This document shows, piece by piece, positions 1 through 5,695 of a stretch of DNA of 19,499 bases. The notes beneath the pieces were generated by a model. It saw only the letters and a list, made by a program, of their open reading frames with translations. It was not told the DNA's origin and searched no databases. Origin of the DNA: an uncultured Bacilli bacterium (GTDB lineage: Bacteria; Bacillota_I; Bacilli_A; RF39; UBA660); assembly GCA_947624845.1 (NCBI GenBank), contig CANQMB010000010.1, positions 1 to 19,499 of the forward strand, written 5' to 3'. Every line of letters starts with the position of its first letter. Position 1 is the stretch's first letter. Position numbers and translations under genes: made by a program.

Positions 1-95
1 GGATAGTGAATCTCAACGACATAATCATTATCATATAAATTATAATTGAATTGAAGTCCAAATTCAGTTTTTGATATGTCTATATTGTCAGGCAT
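1..95 (-). CDS. Start of an unknown protein, cut by the left edge
   Basis: An open frame starts at the ATG whose first base is 95 and runs leftward off the window. Only 31 residues are visible, beginning MPDNIDISKTEFG. A strong ribosome binding site, GGGAGG, lies 7 bases before the ATG (102-108 on the + strand), which is the main reason to believe this is a real gene. The visible part is polar and acidic, with no signal peptide, membrane segment or recognisable motif. A TATAAT-like -10 lies at 129-134 on the minus strand, but I see no convincing -35. The gene is downstream of the tRNA-Ile/tRNA-Leu unit on the same strand, separated from it by hairpins. Two of its two isoleucine codons before residue 8 are ATA, as in the accessory genes at the right end. 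No function can be assigned. Confidence 0.65.
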   Translation of the reverse strand, partial: MPDNIDISKTEFGLQFNYNLYDNDYVVEIHY

Positions 96-167
96 TTTTA
101 TTCCTCCCATCAATTTTTATTCAACTTTATTATACTATAATTCTATAAATTATTATATATCAATCAA

Positions 168-240
168 AATTATTTTGTTTTGACAAAATAATTAACCCCC
201 TAGATATTTTGACAAATGTATCAAAATGACCTAAGGGGTA
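168..240 (-). terminator. Tandem hairpins after tRNA-Leu, probable terminator
   Basis: Two stem-loops lie side by side. The first in minus-strand order (195-239) has an 11-bp stem, ACCCCTTAGGT with ATCTAGGGGGT, topped by an inner ATTTTGA/TCAAAAT stem. Two pairs in the outer stem are G-U in the minus-strand RNA but would be C-A mismatches in a plus-strand RNA, so the structure belongs to the leftward transcript. The second (168-193) is a perfect 11-bp stem, AATTATTTTGT with its complement, around a 4-base loop. There is no clean run of T after either, so the call as a terminator is moderate. The alternative is a structured leader of the gene that starts at 95. Confidence 0.5.
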
Positions 241-284
241 ATGTTTTATATCAATATTCGAAAAAGTTCGAATAGAAACGTCAC

Positions 285-369
285 TGGTGCGGGTAACAGG
301 AGTTGAACCTGCAAGGGTTGCCCCGCTAGATCCTAAGTCTAGTGCGTCTGCCAATTTCGCCATACCCGC
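285..369 (-). tRNA. tRNA-Leu (anticodon TAG)
   Basis: The minus strand folds into a class II tRNA of 85 bases including an encoded CCA (285-287). The acceptor stem GCGGGTA pairs with TACCCGC. The anticodon stem CTAGA/TCTAG encloses the loop CTTAGGA, which gives anticodon TAG for CUA leucine codons. A long variable arm and a T arm with GGTTCAACTCC follow. It is the second tRNA of a leftward unit, 11 bases after tRNA-Ile. Confidence 0.97.
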
Positions 370-380
370 ATTTATTTAAA

Positions 381-457
381 TGGTGGACCCTGATGGACTC
401 GAACCATCGACCGTCCGGTTATGAGCCGGATGCTCTAACCAACTGAGCTAAGGGTCC
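381..457 (-). tRNA. tRNA-Ile2 (anticodon CAT, lysidine type)
   Basis: A 77-base cloverleaf on the minus strand with encoded CCA (381-383). The acceptor stem is GGACCCT/AGGGTCC, the D arm contains AGCTCAGTTGGTTAGAGC, and the anticodon loop CTCATAA gives CAT. The body matches the Bacillus tRNA-Ile2(CAT) pattern as I remember it (GGACC start, ACCATCA-type T arm) rather than initiator or elongator tRNA-Met. In this class TilS converts the C34 to lysidine, so the tRNA reads AUA. That reading is family knowledge, not visible here. AUA codons are scarce in the core genes here but common in the KilA-N and GNAT genes at the right end. Confidence 0.92.
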
Positions 458-468
458 GTTACTTCTCC

Positions 469-497
469 ATAATATCACAATATTGAAAACTATGCAA
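469..497 (-). promoter_or_regulatory. Promoter of the tRNA-Ile/tRNA-Leu unit
   Basis: On the minus strand a -35 TTGCAT (492-497) and a -10 TATTAT (469-474) are separated by exactly 17 bases. The first base of tRNA-Ile is only 12 bases downstream of the -10, which fits a stable RNA promoter. Confidence 0.75.
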
Positions 498-559
498 GTA
501 TTCAAAGTAAAATAATATATAATTCGTAAATTGAATTTGTCATGAATCAAAAAAATTAG

Positions 560-589
560 TTGACAACATTCCTTTCTTTATAGTATCAT
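560..589 (+). promoter_or_regulatory. Probable promoter of the pilin-like gene
   Basis: A consensus -35 TTGACA (560-565) is followed 18 bases later by TATCAT (584-589), with a weaker overlapping TAGTAT. The GTG start of the pilin-like gene lies 64 bases further on. Confidence 0.5.
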
Positions 590-652
590 TATCTTATGGA
601 AAATATGAGAAAGGTATCAAATCAAAATTAATAAAGTATGGAGGCATATAAA

Positions 653-1204
653 GTGAAGAAAAGAAGAAATAAAGGTTTTACTTTAATTGAACTATTGGCG
701 GTTATCGTTATTTTAGGTATCTTGATGGCGGTTGCAATTCCGATGGTTACAAATTTGACCGAAAACTCAAAAAGAGATGCTTTTTGGCAAGATGCAAAGG
801 CTTATATTAATGGAGCTAGATACGGGCTTTTAAATGATGAATACAACAAAGTCGGTGGAGGAGGAACTGCTTGTGGATTACCTTCTACCGGAAAAGCTGT
901 AGTAGTACCAACGGATATTATTGAATTAGATAGTGGTAGTTCAAAATCTCCTTGGAATCAAAAATTAGTAAATAATTATGTAATTTGCGTGGATGAAGGA
1001 ACACAGGCAAAACCAAAATATGTATATTACTATGTTGGTAGAGATGAAAGTAATAATGGAATACCTTCTCCAGTTGCAGAATCACGTTTAAATAGAGCGG
1101 TTGTAAAACGTGGAGAAGCAAGCGATGCTCCACAATCTCCTGCCGATGCTGTTTCAAAGCTTTCAGGAAGATCTTTAGATCACGTTTGTGAAGCAATTTC
1201 GTAA
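653..1204 (+). CDS. Type IV pilin-like protein with prepilin leader
   Basis: The protein is 183 residues and is probably exported and assembled at the membrane as a pilin or pseudopilin. It begins with a short basic leader ending KG (residues 7-8), followed by FTLIELLAVIVILGILMAVA. This is the class III signal seen by prepilin peptidase, with cleavage after G8, F9 as the methylated residue and E13 at position +5. Residues 9-31 form the hydrophobic helix. The C-terminal domain is polar with three cysteines (74, 112, 179), two of which could form a disulfide. An upstream ATG at 638 is open in the same frame, but the ribosome binding site GGAGG (640-644) overlaps it and sits 8 bases before GTG 653, so I chose GTG. 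No com, pil or gsp partner (ATPase, membrane platform, peptidase) is in the window. The gene has its own promoter and terminator, so it stands alone. Its function (competence, adhesion or secretion) is open. Confidence 0.85.
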   Translation: MKKRRNKGFTLIELLAVIVILGILMAVAIPMVTNLTENSKRDAFWQDAKAYINGARYGLLNDEYNKVGGGGTACGLPSTGKAVVVPTDIIELDSGSSKSPWNQKLVNNYVICVDEGTQAKPKYVYYYVGRDESNNGIPSPVAESRLNRAVVKRGEASDAPQSPADAVSKLSGRSLDHVCEAIS

Positions 1205-1228
1205 TTTCGTTTAAAAATATGATATACT

Positions 1229-1252
1229 AAACCTAAGCAATTAGGTTTTTTT
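1229..1252 (+). terminator. Rho-independent terminator after the pilin-like gene
   Basis: AAACCTAA (1229-1236), loop GCAA, TTAGGTTT (1241-1248), then more T. The GGAGG site of nfo begins only 9 bases after the T run, so nfo must be transcribed either by read-through or from a promoter overlapping this hairpin. A TATACT at 1223-1228 could be its -10. Confidence 0.8.
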
Positions 1253-1269
1253 ATGTAATAGGAGGTATT

Positions 1270-2151
1270 ATGTTGTATATAGGAAGTCATGTTGGATTTA
1301 ATAAAAATAGTCAAATACTGGGCAGTTTAGAAGAAGCGTTGAGTTATGGCGCTACGACTTTTATGTTTTATACGGGTGCCCCGCAAAATACGGTACGGAG
1401 TAAAATCGATTTAGAAAAAGTAAAAAAGACAAAAGAGAAAATGCAAGAGTTAAATTTGGATTATACAAAATTAATCGTTCATGCTCCTTACATTATTAAT
1501 TTAGCAAATAACCAAGAGGAAGAAAAATATCAGTTTTCGATTTCTTTTTTAAAGCAAGAAATAAAGCGATGTGAACAATTGGAAGTTTATAATTTAGTTC
1601 TTCATCCTGGAAGTCATGTAGGACTGGGAAAAGAAAAGGGGATTCACAATATTATCCAAGCGCTAAATCAAGTATTAAAAGATTCAAAAGTCACTATTTT
1701 ATTGGAGACAATGGCAGGGAAAGGAACTGAAATTGGATCTACTATAGAAGAAATTCAAGAAATTATTCAAGGGGTAGAAAATAAAGATTGTATTGGAATT
1801 TGTTTGGATACTTGTCACTTAAATGATGCAGGCTATGATCTTTCGAAGTTTGATGATCTTTTAGATGAAATTGATCGAAAAATAGGACTTCATTATGTAA
1901 AATGTATTCATATTAATGATAGTAAAAATCCGATTCAAGCTCATAAAGATCGCCATGAAAACATCGGCTTTGGAACCATTGGATTTGATCTATTATTAAA
2001 AATTATTTATCATAAAAAACTAGAAAACATTCCTAAAATATTAGAAACTCCTTATGTAGATAGAATCTTCCCACCTTATAAATATGAAATCGATATGATT
2101 CGAAAAAAGAAAATGAATTTCAATTTAATTGATCAAATTAAAAATAGTTAG
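1270..2151 (+). CDS. nfo: Endonuclease IV (AP endonuclease)
   Basis: This is a 293-residue enzyme of the Nfo family, which cuts the DNA backbone 5' of abasic sites and removes blocked 3' ends in base excision repair. All nine metal ligands of the family's trinuclear zinc site can be placed: H71 (in HAPY), H112 (in LHPGSHVG), E146 (in LLETMAG), D180 and H183 (in CLDTCH), H214 (in IHINDSKN), D227 and H229 (in KDRHENIG) and E259 (in LETP). Length is close to the usual 280-300. The ATG has GGAGG 4 bases upstream. The stop overlaps the stop of the convergent hydrolase gene by 3 bases. In this window it is one of four DNA-repair or damage-response genes (nfo, lexA, polA, mutM). No LexA-like box was seen in front of it. 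Confidence 0.97.
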   Translation: MLYIGSHVGFNKNSQILGSLEEALSYGATTFMFYTGAPQNTVRSKIDLEKVKKTKEKMQELNLDYTKLIVHAPYIINLANNQEEEKYQFSISFLKQEIKRCEQLEVYNLVLHPGSHVGLGKEKGIHNIIQALNQVLKDSKVTILLETMAGKGTEIGSTIEEIQEIIQGVENKDCIGICLDTCHLNDAGYDLSKFDDLLDEIDRKIGLHYVKCIHINDSKNPIQAHKDRHENIGFGTIGFDLLLKIIYHKKLENIPKILETPYVDRIFPPYKYEIDMIRKKKMNFNLIDQIKNS

Positions 2152-2909
2152 GCATTAAAAAATTGATGAATGAGCTGTAAGATGAAAAGGGGATACTCTA
2201 AATAGCAAAAATGGCCGCCGTGAGGAATTCGAATGAGAGCACTACTGGGAATTTTTTCATCCATAAGGATTCCATCACTTATTGGTGTATCCAAATCTTC
2301 TTCTCCCCATATTAATAAGGTTTCTACTTCCATATTCGAAAGATATTGTTCTAAATTTTCATGAACTACATTTTGAAAAGTTTTCATCATTTTTGGTGGT
2401 AGCAATTGATAGTCAGGAGAAGAAAATATTTTTAATAACCATTTTTGATAAATTTCTTTTTTCCTTGTTGGGAGAAAGAATTTTATTTTTTTTAAGAATT
2501 TATATATTGTTTGTTTGATTAATTGACATAGCTTTTTTTTGGGTCTTATTCCAGCAGCATCTAATAATACTAATTTAGAAATAGGAACTTGATAATAACC
2601 AGAAAGTAAAATGGCGATTCTACCACCAAAAGAATGAGCGATTACATAAGGGTTTTCAATTTTCTTCTCTTCAATAAAGTTTTTAAATAAGAACGCATAA
2701 TCATAAATGGTAAAATCACAGTCTGGAAAAGAAGTGTTTCCAAACCCAGGATAATCAAATATATAAATAGTATAGTCCTTTTTTAACTGATCGATGAGCG
2801 CCTTAAATGTTTTTCTCGTGTCTCCCCAACCGGGAAGGATTAGTAAATTTTTTTTATTTTTTCCATATTTTTCATAATATAGAGAAAATTCTTTTTTTTT
2901 GTAATACAT
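2148..2909 (-). CDS. Alpha/beta hydrolase, substrate unknown
   Basis: This is a 253-residue cytoplasmic protein of the alpha/beta-hydrolase fold. The N-terminal part has the oxyanion-side LPGWGD (about residues 25-30) and DYPGFG (about 52-57). The nucleophile elbow is AHSFGG with Ser93. The acid is most likely Asp207 (EEDLDTP) and the catalytic histidine His233 (HGGHF). The first Gly of the usual GxSxG is Ala here, which many esterase-like members tolerate. The lid (about 125-180) is rich in lysine and aromatic residues. The frame stays open to a GTG at 2918, but that GTG is part of the ribosome binding site AGGTG. The ATG at 2909 is 6 bases further on and is the likely start. It converges on nfo with overlapping stops and no terminator between. 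An esterase, lipase or C-C hydrolase would fit equally, and no substrate can be inferred. Confidence 0.88.
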   Translation of the reverse strand: MYYKKKEFSLYYEKYGKNKKNLLILPGWGDTRKTFKALIDQLKKDYTIYIFDYPGFGNTSFPDCDFTIYDYAFLFKNFIEEKKIENPYVIAHSFGGRIAILLSGYYQVPISKLVLLDAAGIRPKKKLCQLIKQTIYKFLKKIKFFLPTRKKEIYQKWLLKIFSSPDYQLLPPKMMKTFQNVVHENLEQYLSNMEVETLLIWGEEDLDTPISDGILMDEKIPSSALIRIPHGGHFCYLEYPLFILQLIHQFFNA

Positions 2910-2967
2910 GTAAATCACCTATAGTAATTTATGTAAAAGATGAAGTTTCGTTCAAACAAAAAAAGCA

Positions 2968-2997
2968 TTGTATTTTTTATTCTTTCTATGGTATACT
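2968..2997 (+). promoter_or_regulatory. Promoter of the structured RNA
   Basis: TTGTAT (2968-2973), an 18-base spacer and TATACT (2992-2997). Transcription would start at about 3003-3005, exactly where the 5' strand of the RNA's closing stem begins. Confidence 0.7.
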
Positions 2998-3003
2998 AAA
3001 GAT

Positions 3004-3182
3004 GTCTAAGAAATGCGAAGTAGACATACATAAAACCGACTAAAATAACGATAAGGGAGCCGGGAATGGCGGCTGGTGTTGAATACTTGCAGTTCGCAGG
3101 GATCCTAAAGGTCGTCACGGGACACCCACCTGTACGTAAGGACAGGTTTTATCGTTTCGTCTACCGCTTTCTTGGACTTTTA
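3004..3182 (+). ncRNA. ssrS: 6S RNA (regulator of RNA polymerase)
   Basis: About 180 bases between two genes fold as one long hairpin. A closing stem joins GTCTAAGAAA (3004-3013) to TTTCTTGGAC (3168-3177), and continues as GCG with CGC and TAGAC (3021-3025) with GTCTA (3159-3163). Inside, AACGATAA (3047-3054) pairs with TTATCGTT (3149-3156). On the 3' side a small hairpin, ACCTGT/ACAGGT (3128-3133 and 3142-3147), sits in the region that forms the central bubble. The right half resembles E. coli 6S RNA as I recall it (GGTTGGTG..., then GACACA..CACCT..AAGG..AGG). A T run follows the last stem base. 6S RNA mimics an open promoter and binds the housekeeping holoenzyme in slow growth. No long open frame with a ribosome binding site crosses it. 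RNase P, SRP and tmRNA signatures are absent. The family call rests on memory of the consensus, so another structured RNA cannot be fully excluded. Confidence 0.78.
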
Positions 3183-3205
3183 TTATCTTTAGAATGAATT
3201 GCTAA

Positions 3206-3234
3206 TTGTAAAAAGTAAATTCTTATGATATTAT
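3206..3234 (+). promoter_or_regulatory. Promoter of the unknown gene and tcdA
   Basis: TTGTAA (3206-3211), 17 bases, TATTAT (3229-3234), 24 bases before the ATG at 3259. It likely serves both overlapping genes down to the terminator at 4729. Confidence 0.7.
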
Positions 3235-3258
3235 AAGCAGACAGAAGAGGTGATAGAA

Positions 3259-4071
3259 ATGATTATCATGCCAATACTAGATAAAGATAAAATTTATAAT
3301 GTTGAAATTAAATTGAAAGATTATTTTGAAGATCAAAATTTAGGAGTTTTTGAAAAACATTACGAAAGTGATTTAATTGTCAATGGACAAAATTATAATG
3401 ATTCTTCTTACAATGCAAAAAATGCGAATTTAAATAGTTTAGTGAATTTTATTAGAAATAATACCATATACATGCGTTCATCTTATGTATTGACTTCTAG
3501 GAGAAATGAGCAAGGAAAAATGTATACTTATCGAATTCCAGCGCCTCCTAGAAAAGTGACAGAAGGATTAGATTGCCTTTATGGGAATATTATACAAGAC
3601 ATGAAAAAATCCATTCCCCAAAATGAAAAAGGAAGAATTCTTTCCTTAAAAAAATTAGGGGTAACAGATCACATTATGGAAAAAGATTTAAAATTGGTTC
3701 GAAAATCAACGGAGAGTAGTTATATTACTGATAAAAATGATCCGAGGTTGAAGGAAAAAGAGCTATATTTATTGTTTGCCACTATTGAATTTTTAGATTT
3801 ATTTGATTGTACTGTTTTAGAAGATTCGACGATGGATTTAAAAGAATTTCAATCCATTCAGAAAGCTTTTTTAGAGTTCAATTCAGAAGAGGGTAGAAAA
3901 ATAAATAAGTATTATCATACCGCATTAGAAAATGCGAATGAATATCGAAAAATACAATTTTTATCTAAGATTATGACTGGAGAGACTTTTTATTGGATTA
4001 AAAGAGGAGAGAGTAAGGTAAAAATTAAAAGTATTGAGGATGGAAAATGGACGAAAAATGGAGCCGATTAG
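3259..4071 (+). CDS. Unknown cytoplasmic protein upstream of tcdA
   Basis: I do not recognise this 270-residue protein. It has no signal peptide or membrane segment and is highly charged. The N-terminal third is rich in asparagine and tyrosine, with an MYTYRIPAPPRKVTEGL stretch near residue 90-107. The C-terminal half looks alpha-helical, with many Lys and Glu residues, and ends in a basic tail. No cysteine cluster, P-loop or catalytic triad is evident. The frame is open from a GTG at 3250, but that GTG is part of the AGAGGTG ribosome binding site, so I take the ATG at 3259. Its last 25 bases overlap the start of tcdA, whose ribosome binding site (GAGGA, 4036-4040) lies inside this gene. That tight overlap suggests translational coupling and a shared promoter. 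Function is unknown. Confidence 0.8.
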   Translation: MIIMPILDKDKIYNVEIKLKDYFEDQNLGVFEKHYESDLIVNGQNYNDSSYNAKNANLNSLVNFIRNNTIYMRSSYVLTSRRNEQGKMYTYRIPAPPRKVTEGLDCLYGNIIQDMKKSIPQNEKGRILSLKKLGVTDHIMEKDLKLVRKSTESSYITDKNDPRLKEKELYLLFATIEFLDLFDCTVLEDSTMDLKEFQSIQKAFLEFNSEEGRKINKYYHTALENANEYRKIQFLSKIMTGETFYWIKRGESKVKIKSIEDGKWTKNGAD

Positions 4072-4730
4072 AAAATTTTATCGGAAAAGAAAATTTACAG
4101 AAACTAAAGGAGAAAAACATTTTAGTTGTTGGTCTTGGAGGCGTTGGAGGATATGCGGTTGAATGTTTTATTCGATCTGGTATTTCTCAGATGACACTGA
4201 TTGATTTTGATGTGGTAGAGGAAAGTAATTTGAATAGGCAAATTATTGCAAATCAAAATACGATTGGAAGAAAAAAACCTGAAGTGATGAAAGAAAGATG
4301 CTTATCTATTAATCAAGATGCATCTATTCGAGCGATTGATCTTTTTTTAGATGAGAAAAATATGAATGAAATTTTTGATCAAAAATATGATTTTGTTATC
4401 GATGCTTGTGATACAGTAAAAACAAAGGAAGAACTCATTCGATTTTGTCTAAATCAAGAAATTCCTATTATTTCATCCATGGGAACTGCCAGAAAAAGAA
4501 ATCCAGATGCTTTGGAAATTGTAGAAATAAAAAAGACGAGCGTTGATCCACTCGCACGAAAGATTCGTCAATTTATGAAAAAGGAATTTCCTACTAAAAA
4601 ATTATATGTTTTATCTTCAAAAGAGATTCCTGTAAAAGCGAAAAATAATATATTGAGTTCTATGATTTTTGTTCCTGCTGTTGCAGGTATTAAAATAGCG
4701 CATTTTGTTATAGAACAATTTCTATCATAA
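4047..4730 (+). CDS. tcdA: tRNA threonylcarbamoyladenosine dehydratase (TcdA/ThiF-like E1 enzyme)
   Basis: This is a 227-residue member of the ThiF/MoeB/E1 superfamily. The ATP-binding loop GLGGVGG is at 29-35, the acidic residue after strand 2 is D52/D54, and NLNRQ (61-65) carries the arginine finger R64. ISSMGTARKRNPDALEI followed by TSVDPLARKIR (about 142-175) is the pattern of the TcdA subgroup. ThiF and MoeB proper usually carry paired zinc cysteines that I do not see here. TcdA cyclises the N6-threonylcarbamoyl group on A37 of ANN-decoding tRNAs in an ATP-dependent reaction. The C-terminal hydrophobic stretch PAVAGIKIAHFVIEQF is typical of the group and may contact the membrane. The ATG has GAGGA 6 bases upstream. 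A bidirectional terminator follows directly. A different E1-like role is possible but less likely. Confidence 0.88.
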   Translation: MDEKWSRLENFIGKENLQKLKEKNILVVGLGGVGGYAVECFIRSGISQMTLIDFDVVEESNLNRQIIANQNTIGRKKPEVMKERCLSINQDASIRAIDLFLDEKNMNEIFDQKYDFVIDACDTVKTKEELIRFCLNQEIPIISSMGTARKRNPDALEIVEIKKTSVDPLARKIRQFMKKEFPTKKLYVLSSKEIPVKAKNNILSSMIFVPAVAGIKIAHFVIEQFLS

Positions 4731-4762
4731 AAAAAATATCGAATTATTCGATATTTTTTTTT
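4729..4762. terminator. Bidirectional terminator between tcdA and lexA
   Basis: A stem of up to 15 bp pairs 4729-4743 with 4747-4761 around the loop TTA, with core ATATCGAA/TTCGATAT. A runs lie on the left and T runs on the right, so it works for both the rightward tcdA transcript and the leftward lexA transcript. It overlaps both stop codons. Confidence 0.92.
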
Positions 4763-5378
4763 AAAATTTTCGATATAATCCAATTACTTTTCCAAGAATT
4801 GTTACATGATCTAAAATAATGGGATCCATCGTATCGTTTTCTGGTTGTAATCGAAAGTAACCGTTTTCTTTATAAAAAGTTTTTACGGTAACTTCGTTTT
4901 CATTGTTCATCGCAACTACAGTTTCGCCATTATTGGCCGTATTTTTCTTTTCGACAATTAAGATATCTCCATCGTAAATACCGACATTGATCATGGATTC
5001 TCCAGAGACGGTTAGGGTAAAGACATCTTTTTTTGCAGGGATCAATGAAGCTGGTAGTGAAAAAAATTCATTGGGCATTTCAATCGCTTCAATTGGGTTT
5101 CCAGCCGTTACTTTTCCAAGTAATGGAACATCTACCACATTTTCTTGTTGTTCCAAGTATTCATTTGGTACTAATACTTCAATTGTTCTGTTTTTGCTAT
5201 TTCCTTTCTTAATGTATCCTTTTTCTTCTAGTTTAGTTAAATGAAAATGAGTTGTAGCAGGAGAATGTAAATTTGCTTTTTCTCCAATTTCTCTCACAGT
5301 AGGTGGATAACCATTTTTGGCAATTAATTGTTTAATAATTTGCAAAATATAATTTTGACGATTCGTCAGTTTTTCCAT
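4761..5378 (-). CDS. lexA: LexA, SOS response repressor
   Basis: This is a 205-residue protein, exactly the usual length for Bacillus-type LexA. An N-terminal winged helix-turn-helix (1-65, with YPPTVREIGEKANLHSPATT as the recognition region) is followed by a linker and a self-cleaving peptidase domain. The cleavage site is Ala92-Gly93 (in KVTAGNP), the nucleophile Ser128 (in SGESM) and the general base Lys166 (in VTVKTFYKE). With RecA on single-stranded DNA it cleaves itself and releases SOS genes. The frame is open upstream to 5429, but the ATG at 5378 has a strong GAGGAGG site 6 bases before it and matches the family's N terminus (MEKLTNRQ). It is transcribed away from a 46-residue membrane peptide gene, and the shared intergenic region holds two LexA-like boxes, so autoregulation is likely. 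Confidence 0.97.
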   Translation of the reverse strand: MEKLTNRQNYILQIIKQLIAKNGYPPTVREIGEKANLHSPATTHFHLTKLEEKGYIKKGNSKNRTIEVLVPNEYLEQQENVVDVPLLGKVTAGNPIEAIEMPNEFFSLPASLIPAKKDVFTLTVSGESMINVGIYDGDILIVEKKNTANNGETVVAMNNENEVTVKTFYKENGYFRLQPENDTMDPIILDHVTILGKVIGLYRKF

Positions 5379-5400
5379 ATGTTTCCTCCTCTTAGATAAT

Positions 5401-5439
5401 AGATTAACATATTCTTTGTCAAATGTCAAACAAATGTTT
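5401..5439 (-). promoter_or_regulatory. lexA promoter with LexA-like box 1
   Basis: On the minus strand TTGACA (5424-5429), 17 bases and TAATCT (5401-5406). A second TTGACA (5417-5422) could pair with TTATCT at 5394-5399. The box AAACAAATGTTT (5428-5439) fits a relaxed Gram-positive SOS box, NAACNNNNGTTN, and overlaps the upstream edge of the -35. The usual strong form is GAACNNNNGTTC, so outer G and C are replaced by A and T here. Confidence 0.6.
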
Positions 5440-5449
5440 TAAAAACATA

Positions 5450-5478
5450 TTGACACAAACAAATGTATGATATAAAAT
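5450..5478 (+). promoter_or_regulatory. Promoter of the 46-residue peptide with LexA-like box 2
   Basis: A consensus -35 TTGACA (5450-5455), 17 bases and TAAAAT (5473-5478). The second box, AAACAAATGTAT (5457-5468), lies entirely in the spacer, where a bound repressor would block polymerase. Both boxes share the 11-base word CAAACAAATGT (5427-5437 and 5456-5466), one on each promoter. Confidence 0.6.
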
Positions 5479-5506
5479 AAAATTAGAAAAGAAAGGAGCG
5501 ATACAT

Positions 5507-5647
5507 ATGAAAAAAATAATAAAAAAAGGAGTTTGTATTACATTAATTTATGCAGTAGCAGTTTTATGTACGTTTATTATGGCGAATCGAATCGAAAAAT
5601 TAAATGAGAATTATGTTTCTACTGCGGTAATGATTTCCGACAAATAA
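5507..5647 (+). CDS. Small membrane protein, 46 residues, divergent from lexA
   Basis: The short frame encodes MKKIIKKGVCITLIYAVAVL followed by CTFIMANRIEKLNENYVSTAVMISDK. A Lys-rich N terminus leads into one hydrophobic segment (about 8-25) and then a 20-residue polar tail. That predicts an N-in single-pass peptide with its C terminus outside, or an uncleaved signal anchor. AAAGGAG (5492-5498) lies 8 bases before the ATG, an excellent ribosome binding site. The gene occupies the position that yneA, the SOS cell-division inhibitor, holds beside lexA in Bacillus: divergent and under shared SOS control. YneA is about 105 residues with a LysM domain, which is missing here. By position it may be an SOS-induced division inhibitor or stress peptide, which is an inference. 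Two methionine-rich stretches and one cysteine pair (10, 21) within the helix are the only other features. Confidence 0.75.
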   Translation: MKKIIKKGVCITLIYAVAVLCTFIMANRIEKLNENYVSTAVMISDK

Positions 5648-5669
5648 TTTTCGTAAAAGATAGGAATCA

Positions 5670-5678
5670 TGTTATAAT
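5670..5678 (+). promoter_or_regulatory. Extended -10 promoter of polA
   Basis: TGTTATAAT: TG (5670-5671), one base, TATAAT (5673-5678). The matching -35 (TTCGTA, 5650-5655) is poor, as is usual for extended -10 promoters. The polA ATG is 18 bases downstream. No LexA-like box is seen here. Confidence 0.7.
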
Positions 5679-5695
5679 AAGACTAGGTGAAGAAA

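Noticed and set aside
381..457. tRNA-Met as the identity of the CAT-anticodon tRNA
   Set aside because: The acceptor stem and arms follow tRNA-Ile2 (lysidine type) rather than tRNA-Met patterns as I know them.
918..1196. A 92-codon frame on the minus strand inside the pilin-like gene
   Set aside because: It lies opposite a clear pilin coding frame, has no ribosome binding site and gives a low-complexity, His/Leu-rich product. It is a shadow frame, like those at 2282-2518, 4987-5244, 5807-6121, 8944-9189, 14855-15127 and 16010-16216.
1205..1228. Strong promoter for nfo based on TATACT at 1223-1228
   Set aside because: No acceptable -35 lies 16-18 bases upstream, so it is kept only as a possible weak -10 in the terminator entry.
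2807..3043. A 78-codon plus-strand frame running from the hydrolase gene into the structured RNA
   Set aside because: It is antisense to the hydrolase start, crosses the promoter of the structured RNA and has no ribosome binding site.
5427..5466. Direct repeat CAAACAAATGT as the start of a CRISPR or iteron array
   Set aside because: There are only two copies, both placed in promoter elements next to lexA, so LexA boxes explain them better.
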